The notes: generated by a model not told the origin, from the letters alone. DNA of 64,000 nucleotides from Candidatus Fukatsuia endosymbiont of Tuberolachnus salignus (GCF_964030845.1 NZ_OZ034983.1:248001-312000), one strand, 5' to 3'; counted from the stretch's first letter, positions 20,987 through 31,278 are shown. A program made the numbers and translations.

Positions 20987-21148
20987 GAGACTTTTTGCAA
21001 AACCTACTATGTGCCACAAAACTACGTGCTGCAAATTTTGCGTTACCTGGCGCTTACAATCCCTTATGTATTCGCGTGCACTGTGCAGTTACTGCGCTTC
21101 AAGTGTTTTGACTTCACATAACGAACGACGGTTTTGCAAGAAGTCTAT
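20987..21148. repeat. Dispersed palindromic repeat R1, copy B
   Basis: Ends AGACTTTTTGCAAAAC and GTTTTGCAAGAAGTCTA are inverted repeats; the interior matches the other R1 copies (GTGCTGCAAATTTTGCGTTACC). A partial extra end (GATTTTGCAAGAGGCCTC) follows at about 21172-21189, suggesting a second, eroded copy. No coding content. Confidence 0.85.
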
Positions 21149-21195
21149 TGTAATTTCACACCACCGGTTACGATTTTGCAAGAGGCCTCGTGTTT

Positions 21196-21357
21196 AAGAG
21201 CCAGTTCGAAATCTTTTGTGCTCGCTGATATTTCGTCAAAAACGAGCTCAAAATGCTCATTTACTCCCTTTTGCTGTATACAAAGGGTAAACTGCGCTTT
21301 TTTGCTCGTTTTTTCCTCGTCTGAACTGTCGCTCAAGAAGATTTGGAACAGGCTCTA
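21196..21357. repeat. Dispersed palindromic repeat R2, copy a
   Basis: About 162 bp bounded by AAGAGCCAGTTCGAAATCTT and AAGATTTGGAACAGGCTCT as imperfect inverted ends. The interior (AAATGCTCATTTACTCCC, TTTTTTCCTCGTCTGA) recurs at 52352 and 55699, and in worn form at 30420 and 41470. It stands directly downstream of rho. Confidence 0.85.
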
Positions 21358-21385
21358 AGTGGTGTCTTGACTATTGACGAAGTTA

Positions 21386-22654
21386 TTAACGTGAATGTTT
21401 TTTCATCATTTCGAAGAATTCATCGTTAGTTTTACACTGTACCAATTTGCCTAGGAGGTACTCCATAGCCTCAACTTTCCCCATTGGATGGAGCACTTTA
21501 CGTAAAATAAACATTTTTTGTGACTCGTCAGGAGTCGTGAGTAGTTCTTCTTTACGTGTACCAGAACGATTGAACTCAATTGCCGGGAAAATGCGTTTGT
21601 CAGCAATTTCACGCGATAAACACATTTCACAGTTACCAGTACCTTTAAATTCTTCAAAGATAACTTCATCCATTTTAGAACCGGTATCGACCAGCGCAGT
21701 GGCCAGGATGGTCAGGCTGCCTCCTTCCTCAACGTTACGGGCGGCACCAAAAAAACGTTTAGGTCGCTGTAAAGCGTTAGCATCGACACCACCGGTTAAA
21801 ACTTTCCCTGAAGCTGGCACTACCGTGTTGTAGGCACGAGCCAAACGAGTAATTGAATCGAGCAGGATGATAACATCCTTTTTATGTTCAACCAGACGTT
21901 TGGCTTTATCAATGACCATTTCAGCTACTTGCACATGACGGGATGCGGGTTCATCAAAAGTAGAAGCAATCACTTCACCTTTAACTGAACGTTGCATGTC
22001 TGTCACTTCTTCTGGACGCTCATCAATCAGTAGTACCATCAAAACAGCGTCTGGATAATTATAGGCAATGCTGGAGGCAATATTTTGCAACAAAACTGTT
22101 TTACCCGCTTTTGGTGCTGCAACGATCAAACCACGTTGACCAAGACCAATGGGAGTAGCCAGATCCAATACACGGGCGGTTATATCTTCTGTTGAACCAT
22201 TACCACGCTCCATACGTAAACGTGAGTTAGCATGTAAAGGTGTCAGATTTTCAAACAAAATTTTATTACGGGAGTTTTCTGGTTTATCGTAGTTAACTTC
22301 ACTCACTTTCAATAGGGCAAAATAACGTTCACCTTCTTTCGGTGGACGGATTTTACCAGAAATCGTGTCGCCAGTACGCAGGTTGAAACGACGAATCTGG
22401 CTGGGAGAAACATAAATATCGTCGGGACCGGCAAGGTAGGAACTGTCTGCAGAGCGGAGAAAACCAAATCCATCCGGTAATATCTCCAATACGCCATCAC
22501 CAAAGATATCGGCTCCACTTTTTGCGTGTTGCTTAAGAATAGCGAAGATAATGTCTTGTTTACGCATGCGAGCGAGACTTTCCAGCTTCATCTCTTCTTC
22601 GCCAAGTTTTACTAATTCAGGGACTGACTTATTCTTTAATTCGGTAAGATTCAT
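21386..22654 (-). CDS. rho: Transcription termination factor Rho
   Basis: Rho is the hexameric RNA helicase that ends transcription at unstructured C-rich RNA. The product is 422 residues from [10 protein letters not shown]-fold RNA-binding domain (about 50-130, GFGFLRS), Walker A in [11 protein letters not shown], Walker B in [10 protein letters not shown] and the R-loop region near [12 protein letters not shown]. The start at 22654 matches E. coli; an upstream in-frame extension to 22753 is not expected to be translated. Its C-terminus ends KKHSR, slightly different from E. coli. Confidence 0.97.
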   Translation of the reverse strand: MNLTELKNKSVPELVKLGEEEMKLESLARMRKQDIIFAILKQHAKSGADIFGDGVLEILPDGFGFLRSADSSYLAGPDDIYVSPSQIRRFNLRTGDTISGKIRPPKEGERYFALLKVSEVNYDKPENSRNKILFENLTPLHANSRLRMERGNGSTEDITARVLDLATPIGLGQRGLIVAAPKAGKTVLLQNIASSIAYNYPDAVLMVLLIDERPEEVTDMQRSVKGEVIASTFDEPASRHVQVAEMVIDKAKRLVEHKKDVIILLDSITRLARAYNTVVPASGKVLTGGVDANALQRPKRFFGAARNVEEGGSLTILATALVDTGSKMDEVIFEEFKGTGNCEMCLSREIADKRIFPAIEFNRSGTRKEELLTTPDESQKMFILRKVLHPMGKVEAMEYLLGKLVQCKTNDEFFEMMKKHSR

Positions 22655-23173
22655 AATGGTGGGTTCTTTTAACTCGGGGTATGTCTCGAAGTATTGTTGT
22701 GAAAGGCACGGCAACGTCACCCGGGCCAGTTCAATGGAGCATTCCATAACCACCGGCGGTAATAACGTAAATAATAAACCATGCCAGATTTGCGCAAAAA
22801 CGGCGGCTTCAAAATTAAATGTTTAGACTAATTTTACAAAAAGATTAAGTGGTCAAAAAATGGGTTAAGGCAATGACTACTTTCAACGCAGTTTATTCCC
22901 ATATAGGCTATTCCCAACACTATCCGTCATTAAGTACAGTCTATTCTCAAAACAGATTATTTCAACATAGAATAAAAACTTAGGTTGATCATTCGATACT
23001 ATAGAATTTGACGTTACAGAATTTTTTGGATGCTACAAACCCGGGTGTTGCCTGTAGCACATGCTGACACATAGCTTCTGTTAAATCTAACATGCTTCTT
23101 TGCAGGCGTCTAGCAGTCAGTGAGAGAAACTCCGTTTTACGTTGAACACCCGTTTTGACAGCGCTAACGTAGA
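22655..23173 (-). other. rho leader and upstream region
   Basis: About 520 bases between trxA and rho. In E. coli this interval holds the rho leader, where Rho autoregulates by early termination; a comparable role is likely by position. I see no clear rhoL peptide, strong hairpin terminator or mobile repeat here. The piece is AT-rich with short repeats of TATTCCCA/TATTCTCA around 22895-22950. Confidence 0.5.
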
Positions 23174-23515
23174 TTATAGATTAGCGTCGAGAAATTTTTT
23201 GAGTTCATCTTTAGATAAACCCCCTACACGGGTCGCCACAATTTTCCCCTCTTTGAACAGCAACAATGTGGGGATACTACGGACACTGTATTCTACTGCT
23301 ATTTCTCTTCCTCCTCCGTGTATATGTCCATCGATATTCAACTTAGCGACAGTCAGTTTACCTGCATACTCGTCAGCAATTTCATTGAGTATCGGAGCAA
23401 TCGCTTTACATGGAGAACACCACTCAGCCCAAAAGTCCACTAGCACTGGACCATTTGCTTGTAGCACCTCAGCATCAAAGTTGCTGCCTTGCAAATGCTT
23501 TATTTTATCACGCAT
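23174..23515 (-). CDS. trxA: Thioredoxin 1 with variant active site and extra loop
   Basis: Thioredoxin reduces protein disulphides in the cytoplasm. The 113-residue protein has the thioredoxin fold with [13 protein letters not shown] and the cis-Pro in RSIPTLL. Two oddities stand out against E. coli TrxA (108 aa): the active site is CSPC instead of CGPC, and between LNID and RSIPT there are 16 residues ([16 protein letters not shown]) instead of 11, replacing the usual NPGTA segment. GGAG lies 8 bases before the ATG. Gene order rho-trxA-rhlB is conserved. Confidence 0.95.
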   Translation of the reverse strand: MRDKIKHLQGSNFDAEVLQANGPVLVDFWAEWCSPCKAIAPILNEIADEYAGKLTVAKLNIDGHIHGGGREIAVEYSVRSIPTLLLFKEGKIVATRVGGLSKDELKKFLDANL

Positions 23516-23633
23516 AATTTACTCCGAAGGATTGTATCAACCTGTCCGATATAGTACTAATCGAAAAAAGGTTGATTTTATTTCACCTGATACGCTTTCG
23601 TAAAATGATAATTAGCTGATATTCTACCATACT

Positions 23634-24941
23634 ATGAGCAAAACACATTTGACTACACAGAAGTTTTCCGACTTCGCCCTGCACCCGCTGGTTATAGAGG
23701 CTCTTGAGAGCAAAGGATTTCATCATTGCACGCCTATCCAGGCATTAGCTTTGCCACTCACCCTAACCGGTCGAGATGTCGCGGGTCAGGCGCAAACCGG
23801 TACAGGAAAGACGCTAGCATTCTTGGTGTCTACTTTTCATTGTTTGCTTTCCTCGCCCGCGCAAAAAGGGCGACAAACTAATCAACCACGTGCTTTAATT
23901 ATGGTGCCGACACGTGAATTAGCCGTACAGATCCACGCTGATGCAGAATCATTATCCAGGACAACCAAGCTAAAATTGGGTTTAGCTTACGGAGGCGATG
24001 GCTACGATAAACAACTTAAGATATTGGGAGACGGTGTCGATATTCTGATTGGTACCACGGGTCGTATCATTGACTATGCCAAACAGAACTACATTAATCT
24101 GGGTGCTATTCAGGCAATGGTATTGGATGAAGCCGATCGTATGTATGACCTTGGTTTTATCAAGGATATTCGTTGGCTTTTCCGGCGTATGCCGCCGGTA
24201 GAAAAACGCTTGAATATGCTATTTTCCGCAACCCTTTCTTACCGCGTGCGTGAGCTCGCTTTTGAACAAATGAACAATGCCGAATCTGTTGAAGTAGAGC
24301 CGTTACAAAAAACGGGTTATCGTATTCAGGAAGAGCTATTTTACCCTTCAAGTGAAGAAAAAATGCGTCTGCTACAAACACTGATTGAAGAAGAATGGCC
24401 AGATCGTTGCATTATTTTTTCTAATACCAAACAGTGTTGTGAAGATATTTGGGGGCATTTAGCCGCTGATGGTCATCGGGTAGGGTTATTGACCGGTGAC
24501 GTCGTGCAAAAAAAACGTCAGCGTATTTTAGACGATTTTACCAAAGGCAATCTGGATATTTTGGTTGCCACTGATGTCGCAGCTAGGGGGCTGCATATTC
24601 CGCTAGTGACTCATGTTTTCAACTATGATCTACCTGATGATTGTGAAGATTACGTTCACCGCATTGGTCGTACCGGACGTGCAGGGGAAAGCGGTCATTC
24701 AATCAGCCTTGCTTGTGAAGAGTACGCACTGAATTTACCCGCAATCGAGACCTATATCGGTCATAGTATTCCGGTAAGCAAGTATAACAGCGATGTATTG
24801 TTAACCGATTTACCACAAGCAAAACATTTGCAACATAGTAGTCGTAGTGGTGGACACCCTCGCCGTCACCCAACATCTCGCTCAGCAACACGTAGTCATA
24901 ATGGTACAACACGCCATAACCGTAAACGAGTAGGCGGATAA
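23634..24941 (+). CDS. rhlB: ATP-dependent RNA helicase RhlB
   Basis: RhlB is the DEAD-box helicase of the RNA degradosome. The 435-residue protein has the Q motif ([11 protein letters not shown]), Walker A AQTGTGKT, the DEAD box in LDEADRM, SAT, and [10 protein letters not shown]. The Arg/His/Ser-rich tail after residue 400 is typical and binds RNA or RNase E. It is divergent from trxA, as in E. coli, and followed after one base by gppA. Confidence 0.96.
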   Translation: MSKTHLTTQKFSDFALHPLVIEALESKGFHHCTPIQALALPLTLTGRDVAGQAQTGTGKTLAFLVSTFHCLLSSPAQKGRQTNQPRALIMVPTRELAVQIHADAESLSRTTKLKLGLAYGGDGYDKQLKILGDGVDILIGTTGRIIDYAKQNYINLGAIQAMVLDEADRMYDLGFIKDIRWLFRRMPPVEKRLNMLFSATLSYRVRELAFEQMNNAESVEVEPLQKTGYRIQEELFYPSSEEKMRLLQTLIEEEWPDRCIIFSNTKQCCEDIWGHLAADGHRVGLLTGDVVQKKRQRILDDFTKGNLDILVATDVAARGLHIPLVTHVFNYDLPDDCEDYVHRIGRTGRAGESGHSISLACEEYALNLPAIETYIGHSIPVSKYNSDVLLTDLPQAKHLQHSSRSGGHPRRHPTSRSATRSHNGTTRHNRKRVGG

Positions 24942-24942
24942 T

Positions 24943-25860
24943 ATGATGTCGAGTACCCCTTCTTTTTATGCTGCCATCGATCTTGGATCCAACAGTTTTC
25001 ATCTGTTGGTAGTGCGTGAGGTGGCTGGCAGCCTGCAAATCCTGACCCGCATCAAGCAAAAAGTACGTTTAGCTGCGGGTTTAGATGCTCAACAGCGTCT
25101 ATCATCGGCAGCGATGGAGCGTGGTTGGCAATGTTTAAAATTATTTACAGCGCCTTTACAAGCGGTTCCACACAATCAAATTCGTGTAGTGGCAACCGCC
25201 GCATTGAGGTTGGCTTCGAACGCAGATGAATTTCTACAAACGGCTAACAATATTCTGAATTGTCCTGTTGAAGTGATCAGTGGTGAGGAAGAAGCACGAC
25301 TCATTTATCATGGTGTAGCACAGACTACCGGTGGAACGGAAAAACGTTTAGTCGTTGATATTGGTGGTGGTAGCACCGAGATTATCGCTGGCAAGGGGGC
25401 CAAAGCCAATATTTTAGTCAGTCTACCCATGGGTTGTGTCACTTGGCTGGATCGTTATTTTAACGATTATTCTTTGACCAGGAAAAATTTTGTTCAAGCA
25501 GGACAGAGCGCTCGAGAGATAATCAAGCCAGTAGTTGCAAGTTTTCGTCAATATGGTTGGCAAATTTGTCTCGGCGCTTCTGGTATTGTGCAAAGCTTAC
25601 AAGAGATCATGATCGCTCAAGGCATGGGTGAGCTGATCACCTTGGCAAAATTACAGCAATTGAAGCGACGAGCGATTGAGTGCGGCAAACTAGAAAAGTT
25701 AACGATCACGGGGCTAACACCGGAACGAGCATTAGTTTTTCCCAGTGGTTTGTCGATTCTAATCGCCATTTTTCAAGAACTGAGTGTCACAAGTATGCAG
25801 CTCGCGGGCGGTGGGTTACGTGAGGGCTTGCTGTATGAAATGCTGGGCTTACCTGTGTGA
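24943..25860 (+). CDS. gppA: ppGpp/exopolyphosphatase GppA, C-terminal domain missing
   Basis: GppA converts pppGpp to ppGpp. The 305-residue product has the Ppx/GppA ASKHA domain: [27 protein letters not shown] and [12 protein letters not shown]. coli GppA has about 494 residues; this one stops at MLGLPV, where the C-terminal HD-like domain should begin. The DNA after the stop is not gppA-like. Related Ppx proteins can work as single-domain forms, so some activity is possible, but this is most likely a truncated gene. In E. coli gppA is next to rep; here rep is 10 kb away, so a rearrangement breakpoint lies here. Confidence 0.9.
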   Translation: MMSSTPSFYAAIDLGSNSFHLLVVREVAGSLQILTRIKQKVRLAAGLDAQQRLSSAAMERGWQCLKLFTAPLQAVPHNQIRVVATAALRLASNADEFLQTANNILNCPVEVISGEEEARLIYHGVAQTTGGTEKRLVVDIGGGSTEIIAGKGAKANILVSLPMGCVTWLDRYFNDYSLTRKNFVQAGQSAREIIKPVVASFRQYGWQICLGASGIVQSLQEIMIAQGMGELITLAKLQQLKRRAIECGKLEKLTITGLTPERALVFPSGLSILIAIFQELSVTSMQLAGGGLREGLLYEMLGLPV

Positions 25861-25865
25861 GGATT

Positions 25866-26069
25866 TTAGTGAACCAGGTAGCGTATCCTATTGTTTTCTT
25901 CTGTACTCGTTTGTCTGCAATAATCAACCAATTTTTGCAAATCCGTTTCATATTGCTGAAAAGAAAATTTCACTTGGCTAAGAGAAGCTTTGCCCGGCGT
26001 GAAGGCATCATTAATCACTAACCATTGTGTACCGATCAGCAAATGAAGTTGCAGGCCATGTTGCATCAC
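25866..26069 (-). pseudogene. Unidentified gene fragment next to the gppA breakpoint
   Basis: A 67-codon frame ends five bases from the gppA stop and looks like the C-terminus of a soluble protein (HLLIGTQWLVINDAF, KFSFQQYETDLQKLVDYC). Upstream the frame is lost, and a MITE lies at 26177. I cannot name the family. It may be the tail of a gene brought in by the rearrangement that cut gppA. Confidence 0.3.
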
Positions 26070-26176
26070 CTGTAAAAAAACGCGACGTCATCCCAAAGCA
26101 GATGAAACCGCCCGACTCCGGCGCCAAGAAAAAATAGAGGGCCACGTTTTTTGCAAGCAGATACGTCATGATTATA

Positions 26177-26275
26177 TAGCAGGGGCCATGTAACATGATT
26201 GATTTGATCAGTAAATATTATTTAATATCAATACATTAGTGTAAATTTTACAGTCAACTTATACGGCCCCTGCTA
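26177..26275. mobile_element. MITE of 99 bp flanked by TA
   Basis: Ends TAGCAGGGGCC and GGCCCCTGCTA are inverted repeats, with TA on both sides. A related 100-bp element in opposite orientation lies at 54637-54736. TA target use suggests it was moved by an IS630/Tc1-type transposase. The interior is AT-rich and non-coding. Confidence 0.9.
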
Positions 26276-26636
26276 TATTGCTAAACGTAAATAAGCTATT
26301 TAAGAGAATTTTTTATCAACTCATCTCGGTTGGATTACTATTTTTCAATACTTTTAATTATCCTCGAATAAATAAAGACAATTAATTTTTTATTTAATTA
26401 TATAAAATCTTATCGTCTATAAAATTACAATAAACTCAATTCGGGATAAGTATAACTAATTGAAATTATCATGGTGTAAAAAAACTATAATGAGAAGACG
26501 TACCAAAAATTGTATTTTTAAGTTTCAAATACCTACTTTTTCATAATCATTAAGCCAACATCTTTATCAAATTCATTTAAAAACAAATAGTTACTTAATT
26601 TTGTCCCTAACTGAGATTATAATAGAGAAGAATACA
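26276..26636. other. AT-rich upstream region of the orphan gene
   Basis: Very AT-rich, with no ORF. It must contain the promoter of the orphan gene at 26637, but many sites would match a -10 consensus by chance, so I do not name one. Confidence 0.4.
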
Positions 26637-27398
26637 ATGCCAGGTTCAGAATCAGCATCAAATTCACTTCCATTAGATCTATGTCACTTAAGTGGGGCAG
26701 GAAATAGTGATAATGCAACAGTTTTGCAACAACGATTTACTGGTGCCCATGCATCAATCTCTACTCCTAGCAAAAGACAATATGATCCCATTCTTACAAT
26801 GATTTCAGGCACACACGATGGTGTATCCTTTCACCAAGGAGTAGTAATGGTTAGAGGAATAGCGTCAGAGCCGCCCGATTTACCACCTGACGAATACCCA
26901 AGTGTAAATTTTCAAGACTTACTTCGGACAAAAAAGTGGCCAGTTGAAAGTGATGTTCCTGTCGACGAAAGAGTAATGGCTTCCGAGATACCGTTGTTAG
27001 AACAAAATCAAGTTCCAAAGCGACAGAAAACCGATGAAAGCTTACTTTCCCTTTCCACTAGTACTTTTGTAGAAAAATTGCCAATGTATATGCACACAGG
27101 AGTGGATCCGGAGACCGAAACACAGTTGTCAGGATACGATGAATCTAAAAAAATGGATATTTTGATAGCATGGTATCAAAAGTTTAAGAAGGGAGGTTAC
27201 GTTACCTATCCCCGTCTGTTTTGGATATTGTTCGCCGATTGTTCAACAAGAGAGAGCAACAATACAAGAAAAGCACACATCTCCGACTTCAAAAAATTAG
27301 CTAAAAATTTAGGGTGTACGACAGCAGAAAAGACTTTGTCAAAATATGTAACGGAATACAACAAGGGCAAACTCAGATTCAAACAACAGCCACAATAG
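26637..27398 (+). CDS. Orphan hydrophilic protein, possible secreted effector
   Basis: The 253-residue product starts at ATG 26637, with GAGAAG about 7 bases upstream; a TTG-started frame from 26601 is less likely. Residues 1-150 are Ser/Pro/Asp-rich and look disordered, and include a basic patch PKRQKTDE. Residues 165-253 look folded (YDESKKMDILIAWYQKF, VTYPRLFWILFADC) and end in a Lys-rich tail. There is no signal peptide or membrane helix. It is AT-rich and surrounded by a MITE and IS debris, suggesting transfer. A host-directed effector is only a guess; no family recognised. Confidence 0.6.
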   Translation: MPGSESASNSLPLDLCHLSGAGNSDNATVLQQRFTGAHASISTPSKRQYDPILTMISGTHDGVSFHQGVVMVRGIASEPPDLPPDEYPSVNFQDLLRTKKWPVESDVPVDERVMASEIPLLEQNQVPKRQKTDESLLSLSTSTFVEKLPMYMHTGVDPETETQLSGYDESKKMDILIAWYQKFKKGGYVTYPRLFWILFADCSTRESNNTRKAHISDFKKLAKNLGCTTAEKTLSKYVTEYNKGKLRFKQQPQ

Positions 27399-27455
27399 GA
27401 AGTAAGATGAAGGAGTGTTAGAAATGAATCAAACAGCAAAAATGATCAAACTGAA

Positions 27456-27699
27456 ATGAGTTTTCTCACATCGAAAAAATCATACTCTTTATCGACGATG
27501 GCATAACTCACCTGTTTCCAGTTCCCTCTCGCCCATAGCGCCGCAAAGACTTTCATATCGGCGCGTTGCCCTTCAGATAGTCAGGTGCTCCTTACTGTGT
27601 GAGAGTTTACGATTCCAGGCAACAGAACATTATCTAGCCAGGCACAGACTTGAAAAACAGATTCTGCTAATCTAGATCAACCACTTTAATATTATCCAT
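27456..27699 (-). pseudogene. IS110-family transposase N-terminal remnant
   Basis: From ATG at 27699 the minus strand reads MDNIKVVDLD; adding one base gives LAESVFQVCAW and a further shift gives SVAWNRKLSHSKEHL. This is the N-terminal RuvC-like start of IS110 transposases (IKVVGIDLAKSVFQVC type). After about 27573 the similarity stops, and a short frame (AALWARGNWKQVSYAIVD) of unknown origin runs to about 27456. The element is dead. Confidence 0.65.
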
Positions 27700-28065
27700 G
27701 ATGGATGCTCTCAGGTTTACCATGTTCCGTATAGCTCGTATGTCGGGTTAGATGCGCCTATTGTGATGCGGAGGGATTGTTTGATCACGAGAGAATATGC
27801 CCAGCTTCTCTGCCTACCCCCAGTACCTTTTGGCTACAGCGTATAAACAGGTTTACTCACCCGACCGAACGGGTATAAATATTTAATCCTGCTAAGAATA
27901 CGCCGCTAAAAGAACTCAACGCCATGATAGCAAATAAGATAATAAGCACTTTTTTTAGCATATTGACAGCTCAGTTTTTAATAAAAATAGCACGGATTGT
28001 ACTCGTTTTAGATAACGAAACAAGGGGCACCGTAGCCCAAGTATAGGTACCCACAAAACATGCGC
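27700..28065. other. Decayed region with a possible 34-aa membrane peptide
   Basis: No normal gene. On the minus strand 27961-27857 encodes a 34-residue peptide with one membrane helix (KKVLIILFAIMALSSFSGVFLAG) preceded by a weak GAG; it could be a real small protein or chance. The rest shows no repeat or frame. Confidence 0.3.
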
Positions 28066-28788
28066 TTAGCTAACGTGTTGCAAGAATTCACGTAATCTGT
28101 TACTGGGTGGATTAGAGATAAGACGATCAGGCTTGCCATCTTGTACAATCCGTCCTTTGTCAATAAAGAGTAAGCGTGACGCAACTTTATGAGCAAAGCC
28201 TACCTCATGGGTCACGATTACCATTGTCATGCCTTCTTCCGCCAAATCTTTCATCACCGTTAAGACTTCATGGCGTAACTCTGGATCAAGTGCAGAAGTC
28301 GGTTCGTCAAACAACATGAGTTGTGGTTTTACCGCGAGTGCACGAGCAATAGCGACACGTTGCTGCTGTCCTCCAGAAAGCTCTGAGGGGTAATGATGCG
28401 CACGTTCTGATAGCCCCACTTTTGCCAACAGTGCAAGAGAAAGTTTTTCTGCATCGGTTTTTTTAATGCCACGGACGCGGATCGGACCGAAAGCGACATT
28501 TTCCAGTGCTGTCAAATGGGGGAAGAGATAAAATTGTTGGAAAACCATACCCGCTTCTTGGCGGATCAAACGTTCCTCAACAGCAGGATCGTTAACGTCT
28601 AAGCCATCGACTATTAGTTGCCCGCTAGTAATTACTTCTAACTTGTTGATACAACGTAATAATGTCGATTTTCCTGAGCCCGAAGGGCCGATAATCACCA
28701 CCACTTCTCCTTTGGTGATATTTAAATTAATATTGTGGAGTACTTGGGTTTTTCCAAAATGTTTAGAGACGTTTTTGAATTCAATCAT
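28066..28788 (-). CDS. glnQ: Glutamine ABC transporter ATPase
   Basis: GlnQ powers glutamine import through GlnP. The 240-residue ATPase has Walker A GPSGSGKST, the Q-loop, the signature LSGGQQQR, Walker B LMLFDEPTS and the H-loop (VTHEVGF). Normal length. It is the last gene of glnHPQ. Its upstream region was altered by a 37-bp tandem duplication at the end of glnP, leaving only a weak ribosome-binding site. Confidence 0.96.
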   Translation of the reverse strand: MIEFKNVSKHFGKTQVLHNINLNITKGEVVVIIGPSGSGKSTLLRCINKLEVITSGQLIVDGLDVNDPAVEERLIRQEAGMVFQQFYLFPHLTALENVAFGPIRVRGIKKTDAEKLSLALLAKVGLSERAHHYPSELSGGQQQRVAIARALAVKPQLMLFDEPTSALDPELRHEVLTVMKDLAEEGMTMVIVTHEVGFAHKVASRLLFIDKGRIVQDGKPDRLISNPPSNRLREFLQHVS

Positions 28789-28790
28789 AT

Positions 28791-28864
28791 TATTTTCAGC
28801 TTTTTTTCTAACCTACGCAGGACAAAATATTTTCAGCTTTTTTTCTAACCTACGCAGGACAAAA
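28791..28864. repeat. Perfect 37-bp tandem duplication at the glnP 3' end
   Basis: Bases 28791-28827 and 28828-28864 are identical. The unit starts TATTTTCAGC and ends GGACAAAA. It covers the last codons of glnP and the glnP-glnQ spacer. Because 37 is not a multiple of three, the frame shifts in the second unit and glnP ends there. Confidence 0.97.
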
Positions 28865-29478
28865 CTCAGTGCTAGCGTGATAATCAGATAAATCACCGCG
28901 ACTGCGGACCATATTTCCATAGCGCGGAAGTTACCGGCAATAATTTCCTGTCCCTGGCGGGTGAGCTCAGCAACGCCAATAACGATGAACAATGACGTAT
29001 CTTTGATGCTCACAATCCATTGATTACCTAAGGGAGGTAGCATACGCCGTAGCGCCAAAGGCGCGATGACATAGCGTAGCGTATCACGTTTAGATAAACC
29101 TAACGCGAGGCCCGCTTCGCGAAAACCCTTGTGAATCGATAGCACTGCGCCACGAGTGATCTCGGCGATATAAGCACCGGAATTAATCATAATTGTGACT
29201 ACCGCCGCAGTGAAAGGATCGATGCGCATCGGCATCATAATCGGTAGCGCAAAATAAATAAACATCACCTGTACGACAATGGGTGTACCACGGATCAGCT
29301 CAACAAATACCAGTGCGATATAACTGCTGACTTTGTCACCATAAGCACGGGCAAAACCCGCAATAACGCCGATAATCAAACCACCAAGTAACCCGAGGAC
29401 CGAGATCCACAAGGTTAACTTGGCACCTTCGAGTAGAATTGGGATGGCTGGCCAAATAGCGTTCCATTCAAACAACAT
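28813..29478 (-). CDS. glnP: Glutamine ABC transporter permease
   Basis: GlnP is the inner-membrane permease of the glutamine importer. The 221-residue protein has about five membrane helices and the EAA loop ([29 protein letters not shown]). The C-terminus reads [11 protein letters not shown]: the last residues come from the tandem duplication, where an end like LKII is expected. The change is at the extreme tail and probably harmless. Confidence 0.96.
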   Translation of the reverse strand: MLFEWNAIWPAIPILLEGAKLTLWISVLGLLGGLIIGVIAGFARAYGDKVSSYIALVFVELIRGTPIVVQVMFIYFALPIMMPMRIDPFTAAVVTIMINSGAYIAEITRGAVLSIHKGFREAGLALGLSKRDTLRYVIAPLALRRMLPPLGNQWIVSIKDTSLFIVIGVAELTRQGQEIIAGNFRAMEIWSAVAVIYLIITLALSFVLRRLEKKLKIFCPA

Positions 29479-29512
29479 GGATATCCTCCTGATCTAACAT
29501 ACTAAAAATAAA

Positions 29513-30259
29513 TTAGTTAGGCTCGACACCAAACCATTTTTTATAGATAGCAGAATAAGTACCTTTTGCACGCAGAGTTTTTAGTGCATCGTTAACTTTT
29601 TCTCGTAATTCACTACCTGATGGAAAAGCCACACCATATTGCTGTGCCTTAATGGGTGTGCCAACTGTCTTAAACTGACCATTACCGGCCGTTTTGATGA
29701 AGTACAGAATATTGGGCGCATCGTGTAATACAGCGTTAGCATTACCGGTCGCTAATTCTAGATAGGCATTATCGATATTGGGGAATTGACGCAAAATTTT
29801 ACTTTTAACGTTGGCTTTAGCGTAGTCTACTGAACTCGTACCGCTTTTCACCGCGACGATTTTCCCTTGCAAGTCCGCTTCACTTTTGATGTCGTCATTG
29901 TCTTTTTTCACCATAATCAGCAAACCACTGTCGTAATAACCATCCGAAAAATCTATGGCTTTTTTACGATCATCAGTAATAGTAATGCCTGCTAAGGCTA
30001 AATCGACGTTTTTAGTTTGTAACGCAGGAATGATGCCACTGAAATCCATGGGTTTCAGTTGGTAGTCCAATTTCAATTCTTCGGCAATAGCCTGCCAAAG
30101 GTCAATATCAAAACCAACGTATGTGCTCCCCTGTTTAAATTCGAAGGGAAAGAAAGCAGTATCAGTCGCTACAACCAATTTTTCTTGCGCGGAGGATGTA
30201 TTGACGGCAAAGGCCAACGTTAATGTTGTGACTAACAAAATTTTTATAAGTGATGTCAT
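29513..30259 (-). CDS. glnH: Periplasmic glutamine-binding protein
   Basis: GlnH captures glutamine in the periplasm and delivers it to GlnPQ. The 248-residue protein has a signal peptide of about 24 residues (ending NTSSAQ) and a type II binding-protein fold: [39 protein letters not shown] and VKSGTSS. First gene of the operon; dps lies upstream as in E. coli, with repeats R1/R2 between them. Confidence 0.97.
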   Translation of the reverse strand: MTSLIKILLVTTLTLAFAVNTSSAQEKLVVATDTAFFPFEFKQGSTYVGFDIDLWQAIAEELKLDYQLKPMDFSGIIPALQTKNVDLALAGITITDDRKKAIDFSDGYYDSGLLIMVKKDNDDIKSEADLQGKIVAVKSGTSSVDYAKANVKSKILRQFPNIDNAYLELATGNANAVLHDAPNILYFIKTAGNGQFKTVGTPIKAQQYGVAFPSGSELREKVNDALKTLRAKGTYSAIYKKWFGVEPN

Positions 30260-30298
30260 ACGGGGAAATTCCTTTGTTTTGGGTAGAAAATATCCGTT

Positions 30299-30620
30299 TT
30301 AGACTAACACGACATGACCTGCCGCTAAAATAGACCTCTTACATAACCTGTTGCGTGGTGTACGACGGTTTTGCAAGAAGTCTAATATTGTACGCTGTGT
30401 TTCGATCGCCCGGCAACGCAGCACTCTCGCCCATTTTTTCCTTGTCTGAGCGTCGTCCATGACGATTTCGAACAATCTTGTCGACTTCTTAAAAAACCGA
30501 AGTTCGTTGTATGCAATCAAGGGGCAGGGTGCGTAGCAACCGGAGTGTACAACGAGTACATGAGGATTGCGAGCACCTCGCAATGTGGAATCAGTGGCAC
30601 CGGATAGATTTTGCAACAGG
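30299..30620. repeat. Mixed R1/R2 repeat block between dps and glnH
   Basis: 30299-30383 holds a worn R1 end (ACGGTTTTGCAAGAAGTCTA). About 30420-30480 matches R2 (CCCATTTTTTCCTTGTCTGAGCG and GATTTCGAACAATCTT). 30484-30620 is an inverted R1 copy (GTACATGAGGATTGCGAGCAC, AGATTTTGCAACAGGCTTA). No gene. It looks like nested or successive insertions of the two families. Confidence 0.75.
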
Positions 30621-30621
30621 C

Positions 30622-31131
30622 TTATTGTTTATCAATGTTGGCTTCAATAAGCCACAAAAATTTGTCCAAATCTCTGGACGCAGCGGTAAGTATATCAGCA
30701 CTGCCTTCATCTTTAATGTCAATAATTCTTTTGCGTATACTATTTGCTATCACTGAATAACATCCAGCAAGCGCAGTCAGATGATCTTGTACCGCATAAA
30801 TATCGGTCGGGTAAGATTCAAGCAAGGTATTATCATTAATGGATCGCACTGTAGCTAACACCCGCCCCCCGAGTTGAACAGCCCGTTCAGCGCAGGTATC
30901 TGCGTGCTCAGTAATACAGCTGTGGATATCATCGAGCATGGTATGGACAGCAATAAAATTTGTGCCACGCATGTTCCAATGAGCTTGTTTAGTGATTAAC
31001 GCCAGGTCGGTTAATTGGATGACTATCCGATTTAATTCTTGAATAACGACAACTTTTACCGATTTATCAATGTCATTACTGGTAGGGCGGAGCTTAAAAG
31101 ATTTGGTTTTCACTAGTTTAGTGGCACTCAT
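30622..31131 (-). CDS. dps: DNA-binding ferritin-like protein Dps
   Basis: Dps forms a dodecamer that oxidises and stores iron and protects DNA. The 169-residue protein has the ferroxidase residues in KQAHWNMRG and [14 protein letters not shown] and the conserved C-terminus [15 protein letters not shown]. The Lys-rich N-terminus ([12 protein letters not shown]) that binds DNA is retained. I chose ATG 31131 because GAGGA is 8 bases upstream; the ATG at 31140 is too close to it. Confidence 0.96.
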   Translation of the reverse strand: MSATKLVKTKSFKLRPTSNDIDKSVKVVVIQELNRIVIQLTDLALITKQAHWNMRGTNFIAVHTMLDDIHSCITEHADTCAERAVQLGGRVLATVRSINDNTLLESYPTDIYAVQDHLTALAGCYSVIANSIRKRIIDIKDEGSADILTAASRDLDKFLWLIEANIDKQ

Positions 31132-31278
31132 AATGGGCATCCTCTTTTTTAGTGGTTGTCTACTTTGTACTCTTCTGCTGAATCAGTATAACAAAAATAC
31201 CTACCAGATATAAGGCACAGCTTTCAAGCCAACTTGTGTTAAAATTTTTTTGCTACTGGAGTACTAACGCTAATTTAA

